From contig NZ_DHNR01000017.1 in assembly GCF_002409645.1 (NCBI RefSeq), positions 13,716-77,715 of the forward strand: a DNA stretch of 64,000 bases, written 5' to 3'. Position 1 is the first letter of the stretch. The number at the start of each line of letters is the position of its first letter. This DNA is from Acetobacter sp. UBA5411. Lineage in GTDB: Bacteria; Pseudomonadota; Alphaproteobacteria; Acetobacterales; Acetobacteraceae. Below the pieces are notes generated by a model. The model did not search any database and was not told the DNA's origin. It saw only the letters and a program-made list of their open reading frames with translations. Position numbers and translations under genes: made by a program. Of the stretch, positions 8,188 to 16,227 are shown piece by piece.

Positions 8188-9003
8188 TCAGGTCTTGCGC
8201 ATGAAATGGCTGACAAACTGGTCAAATCGTTCGTCCATGCCACCCTGAAACAGGGCCTGTGGCGTTCCCTGCGCGCGCACTGTGCCTTGCTCCAGAAAAA
8301 CGATCCGGCTTGAGACATCCCGTGCAAAAGCCATTTCATGTGTCACAATCAGCATTGTTCGGCCTTCCGCGGCCAGATCCTGCATCACTTTCAGGACTTC
8401 TCCCACCAGCTGCGGGTCCAGTGCTGAGGTCGGTTCGTCGAACAGCAGTACACGCGGCTGCATGACGAGGGCGCGCGCAATGGCGACGCGCTGCTGCTGT
8501 CCACCCGAAAGCTGGCTGGGGTAATAGTCAGCACGGTTCAGCATGCCGACGCGGTCGAGAGCTTTCTGCGCCTCATCCCTGACTTCCTGCCGGTTTCGCC
8601 CCTGAACGTGGATCGGCGCTTCCATCACGTTCTGCAAAACCGTCTTGTGGCTCCACAGACAGAAGTTCTGAAACACCATGCCGACCTGCGACCGCAACCG
8701 GTTGACCTGCTTCTGATCGGCAATGCGCAGTTCGTTCCCCTGCTGGCGAAATCTGATGTTTTCATCCAGAACAGTCAGAGAGCCGCTGGTGGGAATCTCC
8801 AGAAGATTGAGGCATCTCAGGAAAGTCGATTTGCCGGAACCCGATGCGCCCAGAATGGAAATGACTTCACCCTCGTGCGCGTCGAGATCAATGCCGCGCA
8901 GCACCTCCAGCGCGCCATAGCGCTTGGTCAACTGTCGCGTCGTGATGACGGGGGCAGTCGTGGCAGCGCTGGCTGGTATGATGTGTGGCTGGGTCGTTTC
9001 CAT
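8188..9003 (-). CDS. ABC transporter ATPase, polar amino acid/opine type (OccP/HisP-like)
   Basis: 271 residues. Nucleotide-binding subunit of an importer for polar or basic amino acids or opines. Walker A is GASGSGKST at 52-60, Q-loop Gln112, signature LSGGQ at 165-169, Walker B LLFDEP with Asp189 and Glu190, switch His222. The spacing and the PTSALDPQLV segment are those of the HisP/GlnQ/OccP group. The start at 9003 has GGAG 9 bp upstream and the frame upstream of it lacks family similarity. The partners are the two permeases at 9035-10434 and the binding protein at 13466-14317, all in the same operon. Confidence 0.95.
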   Translation of the reverse strand: METTQPHIIPASAATTAPVITTRQLTKRYGALEVLRGIDLDAHEGEVISILGASGSGKSTFLRCLNLLEIPTSGSLTVLDENIRFRQQGNELRIADQKQVNRLRSQVGMVFQNFCLWSHKTVLQNVMEAPIHVQGRNRQEVRDEAQKALDRVGMLNRADYYPSQLSGGQQQRVAIARALVMQPRVLLFDEPTSALDPQLVGEVLKVMQDLAAEGRTMLIVTHEMAFARDVSSRIVFLEQGTVRAQGTPQALFQGGMDERFDQFVSHFMRKT

Positions 9004-9034
9004 GAAAAGCTCCGGATAAGATCGTTTGCGTGGG

Positions 9035-9718
9035 TCAGACCCGGTTACGGGGAAGAAGCCAGCGTTCCAACATGTGGACGCAGCCGACAATCACGAAAGT
9101 CAGCGAAAGATAGATCATGCCAGAAATGGTAAAAATCTCCTCAGATCGGTAGGTTTTTGAAACCAGCCTGTAGGCGATACCTGTCACATCCATCAGCGTG
9201 ATGACACTGGCGAGTGACGTAGCCTTGAGCAGCAGAATCGCTTCATTGCCGTAATTTGCGAGCCCATAGCGCAGGGCCTGCGGCCAGATGATCCGGCGAC
9301 GCAGCAGGAAACCGGACATGCCCATGGCCTGCGCGGCTTCGATCTCGTTCCGGGGAACTGCTGCGATAGCGCCACGAATGATCTCGGCCCCATAGGCTGA
9401 GGTGTTCAGGGACAGCGCGATAATGGCGCACCAGTAAGCCTGTGCCAGAAATGGCCACAGGAAGGAGGAGCGCAGATATTCGATCTGTCCGAAGCCGTAA
9501 TATATAATAAAGATCTGGACCAGCAGGGGTGTTCCCTGAAACAGCCCGACATAGAGACGAGCCAGCCAGCGCAAAGGAGCAAGCCGATTGTGCGCCAGTG
9601 CGGCGACACTCGCGGCAAGGACAAATCCTGCACACAGCGCGATGCCGGTGAGTTGGAGAGTGAGGGGAACGCCGGTCAGAAGTTCGCCTGCTGTTCGGGC
9701 AAGGAATGGCCAGTCCAT
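9035..9718 (-). CDS. ABC transporter permease, polar amino acid/opine type (OccM/HisM-like)
   Basis: 227 residues with about five membrane helices. The cytoplasmic EAA loop that contacts the ATPase is EAAQAMGMSGFLLRRR. The RLYVGLFQGTPLLVQIFIIY segment near residue 75 is diagnostic for His/Glu/Opine-family permeases. The start at 9718 is chosen because GGGAG lies about 8 bp upstream and the previous gene stops at 9721; an in-frame ATG at 9736 is possible. It forms a heterodimer with the adjacent upstream permease. Confidence 0.92.
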   Translation of the reverse strand: MDWPFLARTAGELLTGVPLTLQLTGIALCAGFVLAASVAALAHNRLAPLRWLARLYVGLFQGTPLLVQIFIIYYGFGQIEYLRSSFLWPFLAQAYWCAIIALSLNTSAYGAEIIRGAIAAVPRNEIEAAQAMGMSGFLLRRRIIWPQALRYGLANYGNEAILLLKATSLASVITLMDVTGIAYRLVSKTYRSEEIFTISGMIYLSLTFVIVGCVHMLERWLLPRNRV

Positions 9719-9720
9719 TT

Positions 9721-10434
9721 CTATCGCTCCCAGCATCGGCCAAGACGTTTTTCAACGGACCTGATGCCGAAACCCGTGAGTTGCCCCATGAGCAGATACA
9801 GCAACGCGGCGGTGCCATAGAAAAGAAGCGGCTGTCGGGTCGCGCCGGAAGCGATGGTTGATTGCCGCAGGAGTTCCACGAGACCGATAATGGACAGCAG
9901 CGCGGTCTCCTTCAGGACGGATTGCCAGATGTTCCCGAGTGCGGGCAAAGCGAAACGGAGCGTCTGGGGAGCGATGATACGCCACAGAAGAACAGTTCGG
10001 CTCATGCCGCAGGCCTTGCCGGCTTCGATCTGGCCTCGGTCAAGGCGCAGATACGCGCTGCGATAGGCTTCCGTTTGATACGCGCCCGAGACCAGACCGA
10101 TGGCGACAACCCCGATCACGAAGGACGGCAGCGAGAAGAAGCCGGGAAAACCTGCCAGATGCATGAGGTGGGTCAGCGCCAGCGAGCCGCCGAAATAGAA
10201 GAGATAGACAATCAGTATTTCCGGTATTCCCCGCAATACGGTTGTGTAGAAAGTGCCGATCCAGCGCAGGAGAGGCGCGGATGACAGTTTCAATGCGGCT
10301 CCGGCTGTGCCCAGCAGACCACCGATCGCAAAGCTGCACAAAGCAGCAATCAGGGTCAGGCCAGCCGCGATGACCAGCAGTTTGCCCCAGCCATCCGGCC
10401 CAAAACCGACAAGGGTGAGGGACGAGGTATTCAT
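9721..10434 (-). CDS. ABC transporter permease, polar amino acid/opine type (OccQ/HisQ-like)
   Basis: 237 residues, about five membrane helices. The EAA loop is EAGKACGMSRTVLLWRIIAP, and GTFYTTVLRGIPEILIVYLF is the conserved first-domain signature of the family. The start overlaps the stop of the upstream oxidase-subunit gene by four bases (ATGA), showing translational coupling inside the operon. It pairs with the permease at 9035-9718. In Ti-plasmid occ and noc regions the same Q-M-P gene set flanks opine oxidase genes. Confidence 0.92.
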   Translation of the reverse strand: MNTSSLTLVGFGPDGWGKLLVIAAGLTLIAALCSFAIGGLLGTAGAALKLSSAPLLRWIGTFYTTVLRGIPEILIVYLFYFGGSLALTHLMHLAGFPGFFSLPSFVIGVVAIGLVSGAYQTEAYRSAYLRLDRGQIEAGKACGMSRTVLLWRIIAPQTLRFALPALGNIWQSVLKETALLSIIGLVELLRQSTIASGATRQPLLFYGTAALLYLLMGQLTGFGIRSVEKRLGRCWER

Positions 10435-11576
10435 GCGGCCACTCTGGAGGCAAAGCGTCCGCAGTCAAAGGGAGCCAGTGTTGCTTCAAGGGTGCCGCTG
10501 ACGAGGGACTTGGCGACAGCCTCTCCGACAGCCGGAGAAAGCTGGAAGCCATGCCCGCAGAAGCCGAAGACATGCCACAGATCCGGCGTGTCCTGTCCGG
10601 GACCGATGACGGGAATACCGTCAGGCGTTGCGCCTTCCAGCCCGGTCCATGTCCGCAGGACCGGCACATGCGCCAGCGCCGGAAAGGCTTCGAGAGTCGC
10701 GGCTGCGCTCTGCGGCATGCGGTCCATGACCGTGAATGATGTGTCCTGATCAGGACACGGCTTTCCCAGAATGCCGCCACCGATGACCAGCGATCCGACA
10801 GCGCTCTGCTTGAAGGAGAGCGGCCTGTCGATGCCGATGACAACGGGGGTGAGAAATGGTTGGGTCCGTGCCGTGACCATCATCGACGGCGCGACGGTCT
10901 TGAGCGGCAACGTCTGTCCGGCCATGACCGCCACCCGCGCTCCCCATGCACCCCCACAATTGATGAGAACGCCGCCTTCATGCTGGCCAAACGATGTTTC
11001 CGCCCGCCATCCTCCGCCCCGGACACGCTCCAGCCCCAGCACGCGGCAATTCTCCACAATCCGGGCACCCGCCGCGACGGCGGCTTCCCGAAATGCGCGG
11101 GTGGCGGCGGCCGGGTTGGCGTGACCATCCCGTCGGGAGATCAGACCGCCAAGAGCGGTGTCAGAGACGCCGGGAAGCAGGGCACGCACGTCCTCGCGTG
11201 AAAGAAGCTCTTCTTCTCCAAGTCCACGCTTTTTCATGTCTTCAGCACGGCCAACGGCCCATGACATCTCGGCGTCATCAAGCGCAAGGCCGATCTGGCT
11301 GACCCCGAGGCGAACTTCACAGGCGCTGGCAGCCTTTTCTCCGACCAGTCGGTCGAGATGTTCCCAGTGCTCCATGGCGCGTTGCGAAAGAGGGTATTCC
11401 CGCCAGTCGCGCATCAGCATTCTCAACCCGCCCGCATTGACGCTGGAGGCGTGTCGGCCTGCGACATTCTTGTCGAGCAGCGTGACGTTCCAGCCAGCTC
11501 TCGCCAGAAACAGCGCGATCGAGCAGCCCTGAAGTCCGGCACCGATGATAAGGGCGGTTTCACTCTGCCGGGACAT
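10431..11576 (-). CDS. FAD-dependent oxidase beta subunit (opine oxidase B / HcnC-like)
   Basis: 381 residues of the D-amino-acid-oxidase (DAO) fold. The FAD-binding turn GAGLQG is at 12-17, followed by SIALFLARAGWNVTLLDK. The C-terminal HVFGFCGHGFQLSPAVGEAV is the conserved FAD-contact segment of the glycine oxidase/HcnC/opine oxidase B group. The start at 11576 follows GGAGG and lies inside the upstream gene (17-bp overlap). In characterised relatives this subunit binds the secondary amine substrate and oxidises the C-N bond. Together with 11560-13086 and 13083-13388 it forms a three-subunit enzyme. Relatives act on octopine/nopaline, D-hydroxyproline or glycine; here arginase and ornithine cyclodeaminase favour an arginine opine. 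Confidence 0.85.
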   Translation of the reverse strand: MSRQSETALIIGAGLQGCSIALFLARAGWNVTLLDKNVAGRHASSVNAGGLRMLMRDWREYPLSQRAMEHWEHLDRLVGEKAASACEVRLGVSQIGLALDDAEMSWAVGRAEDMKKRGLGEEELLSREDVRALLPGVSDTALGGLISRRDGHANPAAATRAFREAAVAAGARIVENCRVLGLERVRGGGWRAETSFGQHEGGVLINCGGAWGARVAVMAGQTLPLKTVAPSMMVTARTQPFLTPVVIGIDRPLSFKQSAVGSLVIGGGILGKPCPDQDTSFTVMDRMPQSAAATLEAFPALAHVPVLRTWTGLEGATPDGIPVIGPGQDTPDLWHVFGFCGHGFQLSPAVGEAVAKSLVSGTLEATLAPFDCGRFASRVAA

Positions 11577-13086
11577 CGCTCGTCGCCTCCACATCATGTT
11601 CAGGCTTGTCTTCCAGTGTGAGCAACTCGGTCGCGCTGGGGTCCAGGCCGTTCAGACCGGCGAGTGCACCGAGGGGAAGGGGACGTATCGGAGGTCGTCC
11701 CCTGAAAACCGGTGGCGTGGGGACGCAGGCACCATGAGCTTCCTCGATCAGGCGTGCTGCGGTGATCATGCAGTTGCGTCCCTGACAGGGCCCCATGCCG
11801 CACCGTGTTTCACCGCGCAGAGCGTCCATGTTGCTGAATCCGGTGCGGATTTTCTCGCGCAGGGCTCCGGCGGTCAGTTCCTCGCAACGACAGACGATTG
11901 TGTTGTCGTCCGGCAGGGTGGCGGACAGACCCGGTGGGAAAGCTGTGTCCAGAAAAGGTCGGACAGACAGGGTTCTGTCAACGGCCTGCTGACTCTTGCT
12001 GGAAATGCCGCTGCCTTTGCCAAGTTCGGCGAGAATGGCCTGTGCTGTCAGTTGTCCATGCGCGATCGCGGCTTCTGCTCCCCCGATCCTTCTGGCGTCA
12101 CCCGTGATGCGGACAGCGCAGCGCTCCGGTTGAAGGTCAGGCGGCAGGGTGGATGAGGCGAGACCGTCCGGGGTTGTGCGCGGACGCCAACTGGCGTTGG
12201 CCTGATCCCATTGCAAAGCTAGGCCGGCTCCATTGGGAATATCGATGGCAGGCACGATGCCGTCATGCACGACCAGCAGATCGCAGGCCTGACGCACTCT
12301 GAGTCCTTTGGCCGTAAAGCTGACGGCCTCGACCTTCTGTTCACCCTCGGCGGCGATGTCAGACAGGCCCGAGACCATGCGCACGCCAGCACGTTTCAGC
12401 TGTGCCAGCCATCCCAGTCCTTTGATCACTGGAAGGAGGCCATTTCTGCGCAGGTGACGCATAGCCCGCAGACCATCGGAAAAACGGTCGGTGCGCGCGA
12501 TGAGAGTTGGTTTCACGCCCAGCTTGTGAAGCTGTGTCGCCAACAACAAGAGCAAAGGGCCTGTTCCTACCAGAACGACGTTACCGGTCGGTTTGAGATT
12601 GCCTGCTTTCAGGAGTGTCTGGACGGCGCCCGCCGTCATGACACCGGGAAGTGTCCAGCCGGGAAAAGGCACGGGCCGTTCCATAGCGCCGTGAGCCAGA
12701 ATGACAGTGGTGGCTCGGAGGTAGCCTGCGTCCACCCCGCGCAGCCATCCCACGGTCCCGTCCGGTCGGACTTCCCACACGGTTGTCAGGGGGCGGTAGT
12801 CGATGCGCGAGCTGGCGCGGAACCGTCGGATCAGGTCCGCTCCGGCGCGGTAGGCAGGACCAAGTGCAGCAAGAAGCTTCTGTTTGTCAGAGCTCTTTTG
12901 AGAAATGTTGTCTTCCAGATTGCGGAAGATCTGACCGCCCGGTGTCGGCTGCATGTCCAGCACGATGACCGAGCAGTTTGCTTCGGCCAGTTCGATGGCG
13001 GCTGTCATGCCTGCCGGACCGCATCCCACAATGATGATGTCAGCATCCATTGGCACGGAGGGGCGCATGTCGGTTGTCTGCGTCAT
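11560..13086 (-). CDS. FAD/NAD(P)-type oxidase alpha subunit with Fe-S C-terminus (opine oxidase A / HcnB-like)
   Basis: 508 residues. The first dinucleotide fold is IVGCGPAGMTAAIELAE (FAD, 19-35); a second is VLVGTGPLLLLLATQL (about 171-186). LAHGAMERPVPFPGWTLPGV at 130-149 is the signature of the HcnB/opine oxidase A/sarcosine oxidase alpha family. A C-terminal BFD-like module holds clustered cysteines Cys399, Cys401, Cys429, Cys434 and Cys439, enough for a [2Fe-2S] cluster. It overlaps the following subunit gene and shares a four-base ATGA overlap with the small subunit before it. Role: electron transfer from the substrate-oxidising subunit to the respiratory chain or oxygen. Confidence 0.87.
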   Translation of the reverse strand: MTQTTDMRPSVPMDADIIIVGCGPAGMTAAIELAEANCSVIVLDMQPTPGGQIFRNLEDNISQKSSDKQKLLAALGPAYRAGADLIRRFRASSRIDYRPLTTVWEVRPDGTVGWLRGVDAGYLRATTVILAHGAMERPVPFPGWTLPGVMTAGAVQTLLKAGNLKPTGNVVLVGTGPLLLLLATQLHKLGVKPTLIARTDRFSDGLRAMRHLRRNGLLPVIKGLGWLAQLKRAGVRMVSGLSDIAAEGEQKVEAVSFTAKGLRVRQACDLLVVHDGIVPAIDIPNGAGLALQWDQANASWRPRTTPDGLASSTLPPDLQPERCAVRITGDARRIGGAEAAIAHGQLTAQAILAELGKGSGISSKSQQAVDRTLSVRPFLDTAFPPGLSATLPDDNTIVCRCEELTAGALREKIRTGFSNMDALRGETRCGMGPCQGRNCMITAARLIEEAHGACVPTPPVFRGRPPIRPLPLGALAGLNGLDPSATELLTLEDKPEHDVEATSDVPAE

Positions 13087-13388
13087 TGTGCGGAGTGTTC
13101 CAGAGCGACGGCGGCACCATTCTGACGACGGACCCGCATGCGGTCGCGGACGATTGTCAGGCAGGCCTGCTGATTACCGATGCCGTCAATTTCCACCAGA
13201 CAGTCGAAGCACTGACCGATCATGCAGTAAGGCAGACGGGGCGCACCGGACACGGGCGTCAGTCGGTTGAACGCCACGCCAGCGCGCAGCAGGCAGGCGG
13301 CCACGCTTTCCCCCTTGCTGGCGGTGATCGGCTGATCATCCAGATAAACCGTTATGCTGTGCGTGAGTGGTGCGATGGGAGAAAACAT
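13083..13388 (-). CDS. Small [2Fe-2S] ferredoxin-like oxidase subunit (HcnA-like)
   Basis: 101 residues. The plant-ferredoxin-like pattern Cys55-x4-Cys60-x2-Cys63 plus Cys76 fits a [2Fe-2S] cluster. SITVYLDDQPITASKGESVAA is typical of HcnA, of the gamma subunit of D-hydroxyproline dehydrogenase and of the sarcosine oxidase alpha N-terminal domain. It is translationally coupled (ATGA) to the alpha subunit gene. Classical descriptions of octopine/nopaline oxidase stress the two larger subunits; this third subunit aligns the enzyme with the HcnABC architecture. Confidence 0.88.
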   Translation of the reverse strand: MFSPIAPLTHSITVYLDDQPITASKGESVAACLLRAGVAFNRLTPVSGAPRLPYCMIGQCFDCLVEIDGIGNQQACLTIVRDRMRVRRQNGAAVALEHSAQ

Positions 13389-13465
13389 CTTAACTCTGCA
13401 ATCGGAATGAGGAAGCGAAACCGGACGGTGTCCGTGAGAAAATCTTTCGGAATCTTCAGAATTTT

Positions 13466-14317
13466 TCAGTCATGGATTGAAATATCCGTGCCAAACCATT
13501 TTTCAGACAGGGCCTGGTTCGTGCCGTCCCTGTTGACGGAAGCAAGTGCGGCATTGAAAGCGTTGCGGAGGGCGTCATCGTCCGGACGGAACGCCATGTT
13601 GGTTGTGTCGGACCCGAGAACGCCGCCGGAAAATGTCGGACCCGTCATCACGAGGGAGCCCTTGGGAGCCGCTTCCATAAGGGTTTTGAAGGTTGTGACA
13701 TTGGCGATTGCGATGTTTATGCGTCCGGCCGTCAGTTCGAGACCAAGTTGCTCGAAAGATGGATATTCCCGGACTGTCAGCCCTTGAAGGTAGGCTTCAG
13801 CAAAGACGGCGGCTGTGGAGCCTGTCTGAACGCCGATCACCTTGCCAGCGAAGGCGGCTTTCAGGGTGTCCAGCGCTGATCGCGCTGTCTGTGGCTCCTG
13901 AGTGAGATCGAAAGAGCTTTCCCCATACGGCAGATGCGCCAATGGGTCGGCGGCTGTTGTCAGAAAGCCATTGGGTGCGCGTGTATAGGGAATGGAAAAA
14001 GAGACGACCTTGCTGCGTTCTTCCGTGACGCCCATTGAAGCGATGATGGCGTCGTACTGCCCGACACGCAGTCCGGGGATCAGACCATTCCAGTCCTGCG
14101 TCACAACCCGACACGTTACCTTCATGCGCTGACAGAGAATGTTCACAAGATCCATTTCGTAACCGGCATACGAACCATCCGGTTTTGCAAAAGCCCAAGG
14201 AGGATAGGTGCCTTCCGTGGCGATGGTGAGTGTGCGCGAATACTCTTCAGCCCGACTGGAACCTGACCATGTCAGGAACATTCCTGCTATCGCAAGACAG
14301 GTCGCACGAAGAGGCAT
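13466..14317 (-). CDS. Periplasmic basic amino acid/opine-binding protein (OccT/ArgT-like)
   Basis: 283 residues, first gene of the leftward operon. A signal peptide ends near SRA-EEYS (residue 23). The mature protein starts with LTIATEGTYPPWAF; GYEMDLVNILCQRM, DWNGLIPGLRVGQYDAIIAS and MGVTEERSKVVSFSIPY are the conserved ligand-contact segments of the Lys/Arg/Orn and opine-binding cluster. The start at 14317 has AGGA about 9 bp upstream. It should capture the substrate and pass it to the permeases at 9035-10434. The promoter region (14318-14436) is shared with the divergent LysR gene and contains the regulatory block. Confidence 0.93.
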   Translation of the reverse strand: MPLRATCLAIAGMFLTWSGSSRAEEYSRTLTIATEGTYPPWAFAKPDGSYAGYEMDLVNILCQRMKVTCRVVTQDWNGLIPGLRVGQYDAIIASMGVTEERSKVVSFSIPYTRAPNGFLTTAADPLAHLPYGESSFDLTQEPQTARSALDTLKAAFAGKVIGVQTGSTAAVFAEAYLQGLTVREYPSFEQLGLELTAGRINIAIANVTTFKTLMEAAPKGSLVMTGPTFSGGVLGSDTTNMAFRPDDDALRNAFNAALASVNRDGTNQALSEKWFGTDISIHD

Positions 14318-14363
14318 TCATGATTTCCTGTTGATGGGTATGACAAAAAACTACGTAACTTCA

Positions 14364-14426
14364 TTAGATTTTTAAATGCGATATCGGAACATATTTTTTC
14401 TTGGCAGAAAGCATAAGCTCAGCTTA
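14364..14426. promoter_or_regulatory. Copy B of the shared LysR-type regulatory block (divergent promoter)
   Basis: It lies between the operon (start 14317, leftwards) and the LysR gene (start 14437, rightwards). It contains CGATATCGGAA and TATTTTTTCTTGG and ends in TAAG-N5-CTTA at 14414-14426, a T-N11-A LysR-type box that ends 10 bp before the regulator's start codon, as expected for autorepression. A second palindrome, TTAAGCTTAA, overlaps it (14424-14433). It is matched by copy A at 5749-5811. Confidence 0.65.
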
Positions 14427-14436
14427 AGCTTAACGG

Positions 14437-15343
14437 ATGCAGCCATCCCGTATTCCGTCCCTGAATTGGCTACGCGTTTTCGATGCAGCGGCACGGCATC
14501 AGAGTTTTGCCTCGGCGGGACGTGAGTTGAACATGTCGGCGGCTGCGGTCAGCCAGCAGATCCTTGCCCTTGAGACCTATCTCAGGAAACCGCTGTTTGT
14601 CAGAAGTCCCAACAGGGTCCGATTGACCGTGGAGGGGAATGAGTTTCTACCGACTGTGCAGGTATCTTTCGACTGTGCAGGTATCTTTGCGAGCCATTGA
14701 GTCGAAGACGGCTTCCCTTTTTCCAAGAAAAAATGAAGAGCGGATTTCTCTCGTTGCCAGTCAGTTGATGGCCATGAGCTGGTTGCCACGTCGTCTGGTC
14801 GCTTTCGAGCAGGCGCATCCGTCAGTTCGCATTGATCTGATCATAGAGGATATACAGCGTCACACCGAGCCGGATCTGGCGATCCGGTTTGATCATGGCA
14901 TGTCCACGCTTTCGCATCCGGGCTGGCTGATGGGCATAACGCATGTTGTTGTCGGCAAGGCGCCGGATATCGAGGCCATAACAGATGCCAGTGATATAAC
15001 GGATTTCAGATTGTTGGATGTGCGGTCGCATGCGGTCGGGTGGAATACGTTGCTGACGCGATATCCTGGTATGGCCGATGATCCTGCCCTGACAGTTGAA
15101 TCCGTTGATACAACGCCTCTTGCGCTCATGATGATCAAGGAAAGTCACGCATTGGCGCTGGTGCCTTGGCCCGCATCCGAAAATCTGGTGCAGGCGCTTG
15201 GGCTGGAAGTCTGTAAAACCATTCCGGCCATTCCGGGACTGGGCAATTATTATATAGAGCAGTTTACGGGACATGGCGCCCGGCCGATCATACACACGCT
15301 GTGTGAGGAGCTTCGCAAAGCGGCACGGGAAGCAGACTGTTGA
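14437..15343 (+). pseudogene. LysR-family regulator (GcvA-like) broken by a 19-bp tandem duplication
   Basis: The first frame (14437-14700) encodes the winged helix-turn-helix: SLNWLRVFDAAARHQSFASA, then AAVSQQILALE, then LFVRSPNRVRLTVEG. It stops just after 19 bp (CGACTGTGCAGGTATCTTT) occur twice in a row, at 14651-14669 and 14670-14688. Removing one copy restores a single frame through NEFLPTVQVSLRAIESKTA into the effector domain, giving about 295 residues, normal for LysR proteins. Downstream the second frame is intact to 15343. It sits divergent to the opine-type operon and is the likely regulator. The change is recent (copies identical), so it could be a loss of function, a reversible phase switch, or an assembly error. 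Confidence 0.88.
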
Positions 15344-15492
15344 GTGTCTGGGAATAATAGTCTGTAAATTCGATGATCCACGCAATCTGTCGGTATGCTT
15401 CACCGTTCCAAAATGGCGATATCGCATGGCACTGCCATGCTACAGATCGTTGAACACCTCTCTAGAGTCATGACGTCACTGTTCCGTTTCTT

Positions 15493-16227
15493 CTATTCAT
15501 CAACACCAAGATGTTTCAGAAGCACTGAACGCAAGTGCACAAAAGCAGGATCGTAATGGCGTCGTGGGCGAGGAAGCGAAATGGACACTTCAGCCCGGAT
15601 ATGCCCTTTTTCAAGCACGACAGCCCTATCCGCCAGCAGAAGCGCTTCGTCCACATCATGTGTTACCAGTAACACCGCGCTTTTATGACGTTGCCAGAGG
15701 GCTGACACCAGATTCTGCATGTGCAGACGTGTCAGCGCGTCCAGTGCGGCAAACGGCTCATCCAGCATCAGGAATTTCGGTTCCCGAATGAGCGCGCGTG
15801 CAAGTGCGGCACGTTGAGCTTCTCCTCCGGACAAGGTCAGTGGCCAGGCGTCCGTGCGATGTCCAAGTCCCACTTCTTCCAGAACCTGACGTGCGCCAGC
15901 GCGTGTTGCGCCAGCTTTTCCCAGCATCACATTCTGCCAGACTTTTTTCCATGGCAGGAGACGGCTTTCCTGAAACACGACAGCAGATTCCTGCGGGCAT
16001 GAAATCTGTCCTTCCCTGACAGGATCAAGTCCTGAGAGGGCGCGGAGTAATGTCGATTTGCCCGAACCGCTCCGACCAAGGAGAGCGACAAACTCGCCTT
16101 GGGCAATATCCAGATTCAGTTTGTCCAGCACAGGAGAACCGTTTCCGAAGCGACGGCTCAGACCGCGCACACTAACTGCTGGCTGGAGATCAGTGGCGAC
16201 CGGGGCCAAGGAAGAGATGTAGTTCAT
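15493..16227 (-). CDS. ssuB: Aliphatic sulfonate ABC transporter ATPase
   Basis: 244 residues. Walker A GRSGSGKST at 51-59, Q-loop in VVFQESRLLPW, signature LSGGE at 132-136, Walker B LMLDEPFAALD with Asp156 and Glu157, switch His190. The QESRLLPWK segment and DEPFAALDALTR are typical of the SsuB/TauB/NrtD group. The start at 16227 overlaps the permease stop by four bases (ATGA). Energises uptake of sulfonates (or a related oxyanion such as nitrate/taurine) with the permease upstream and the binding protein at 17243-18217. Confidence 0.9.
   Translation of the reverse strand: MNYISSLAPVATDLQPAVSVRGLSRRFGNGSPVLDKLNLDIAQGEFVALLGRSGSGKSTLLRALSGLDPVREGQISCPQESAVVFQESRLLPWKKVWQNVMLGKAGATRAGARQVLEEVGLGHRTDAWPLTLSGGEAQRAALARALIREPKFLMLDEPFAALDALTRLHMQNLVSALWQRHKSAVLLVTHDVDEALLLADRAVVLEKGHIRAEVSISLPRPRRHYDPAFVHLRSVLLKHLGVDE

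Noticed and set aside
6106..13388. Hydrogen cyanide synthase (HcnABC) operon
   Set aside because: The three oxidase subunits share this architecture, but the arginase, ornithine cyclodeaminase and polar amino acid importer genes point to an arginine-derived substrate rather than glycine.
14639..15343. A separate 234-codon gene after the LysR helix-turn-helix
   Set aside because: It continues the LysR effector domain out of frame because of the 19-bp duplication; it has no own start signal.
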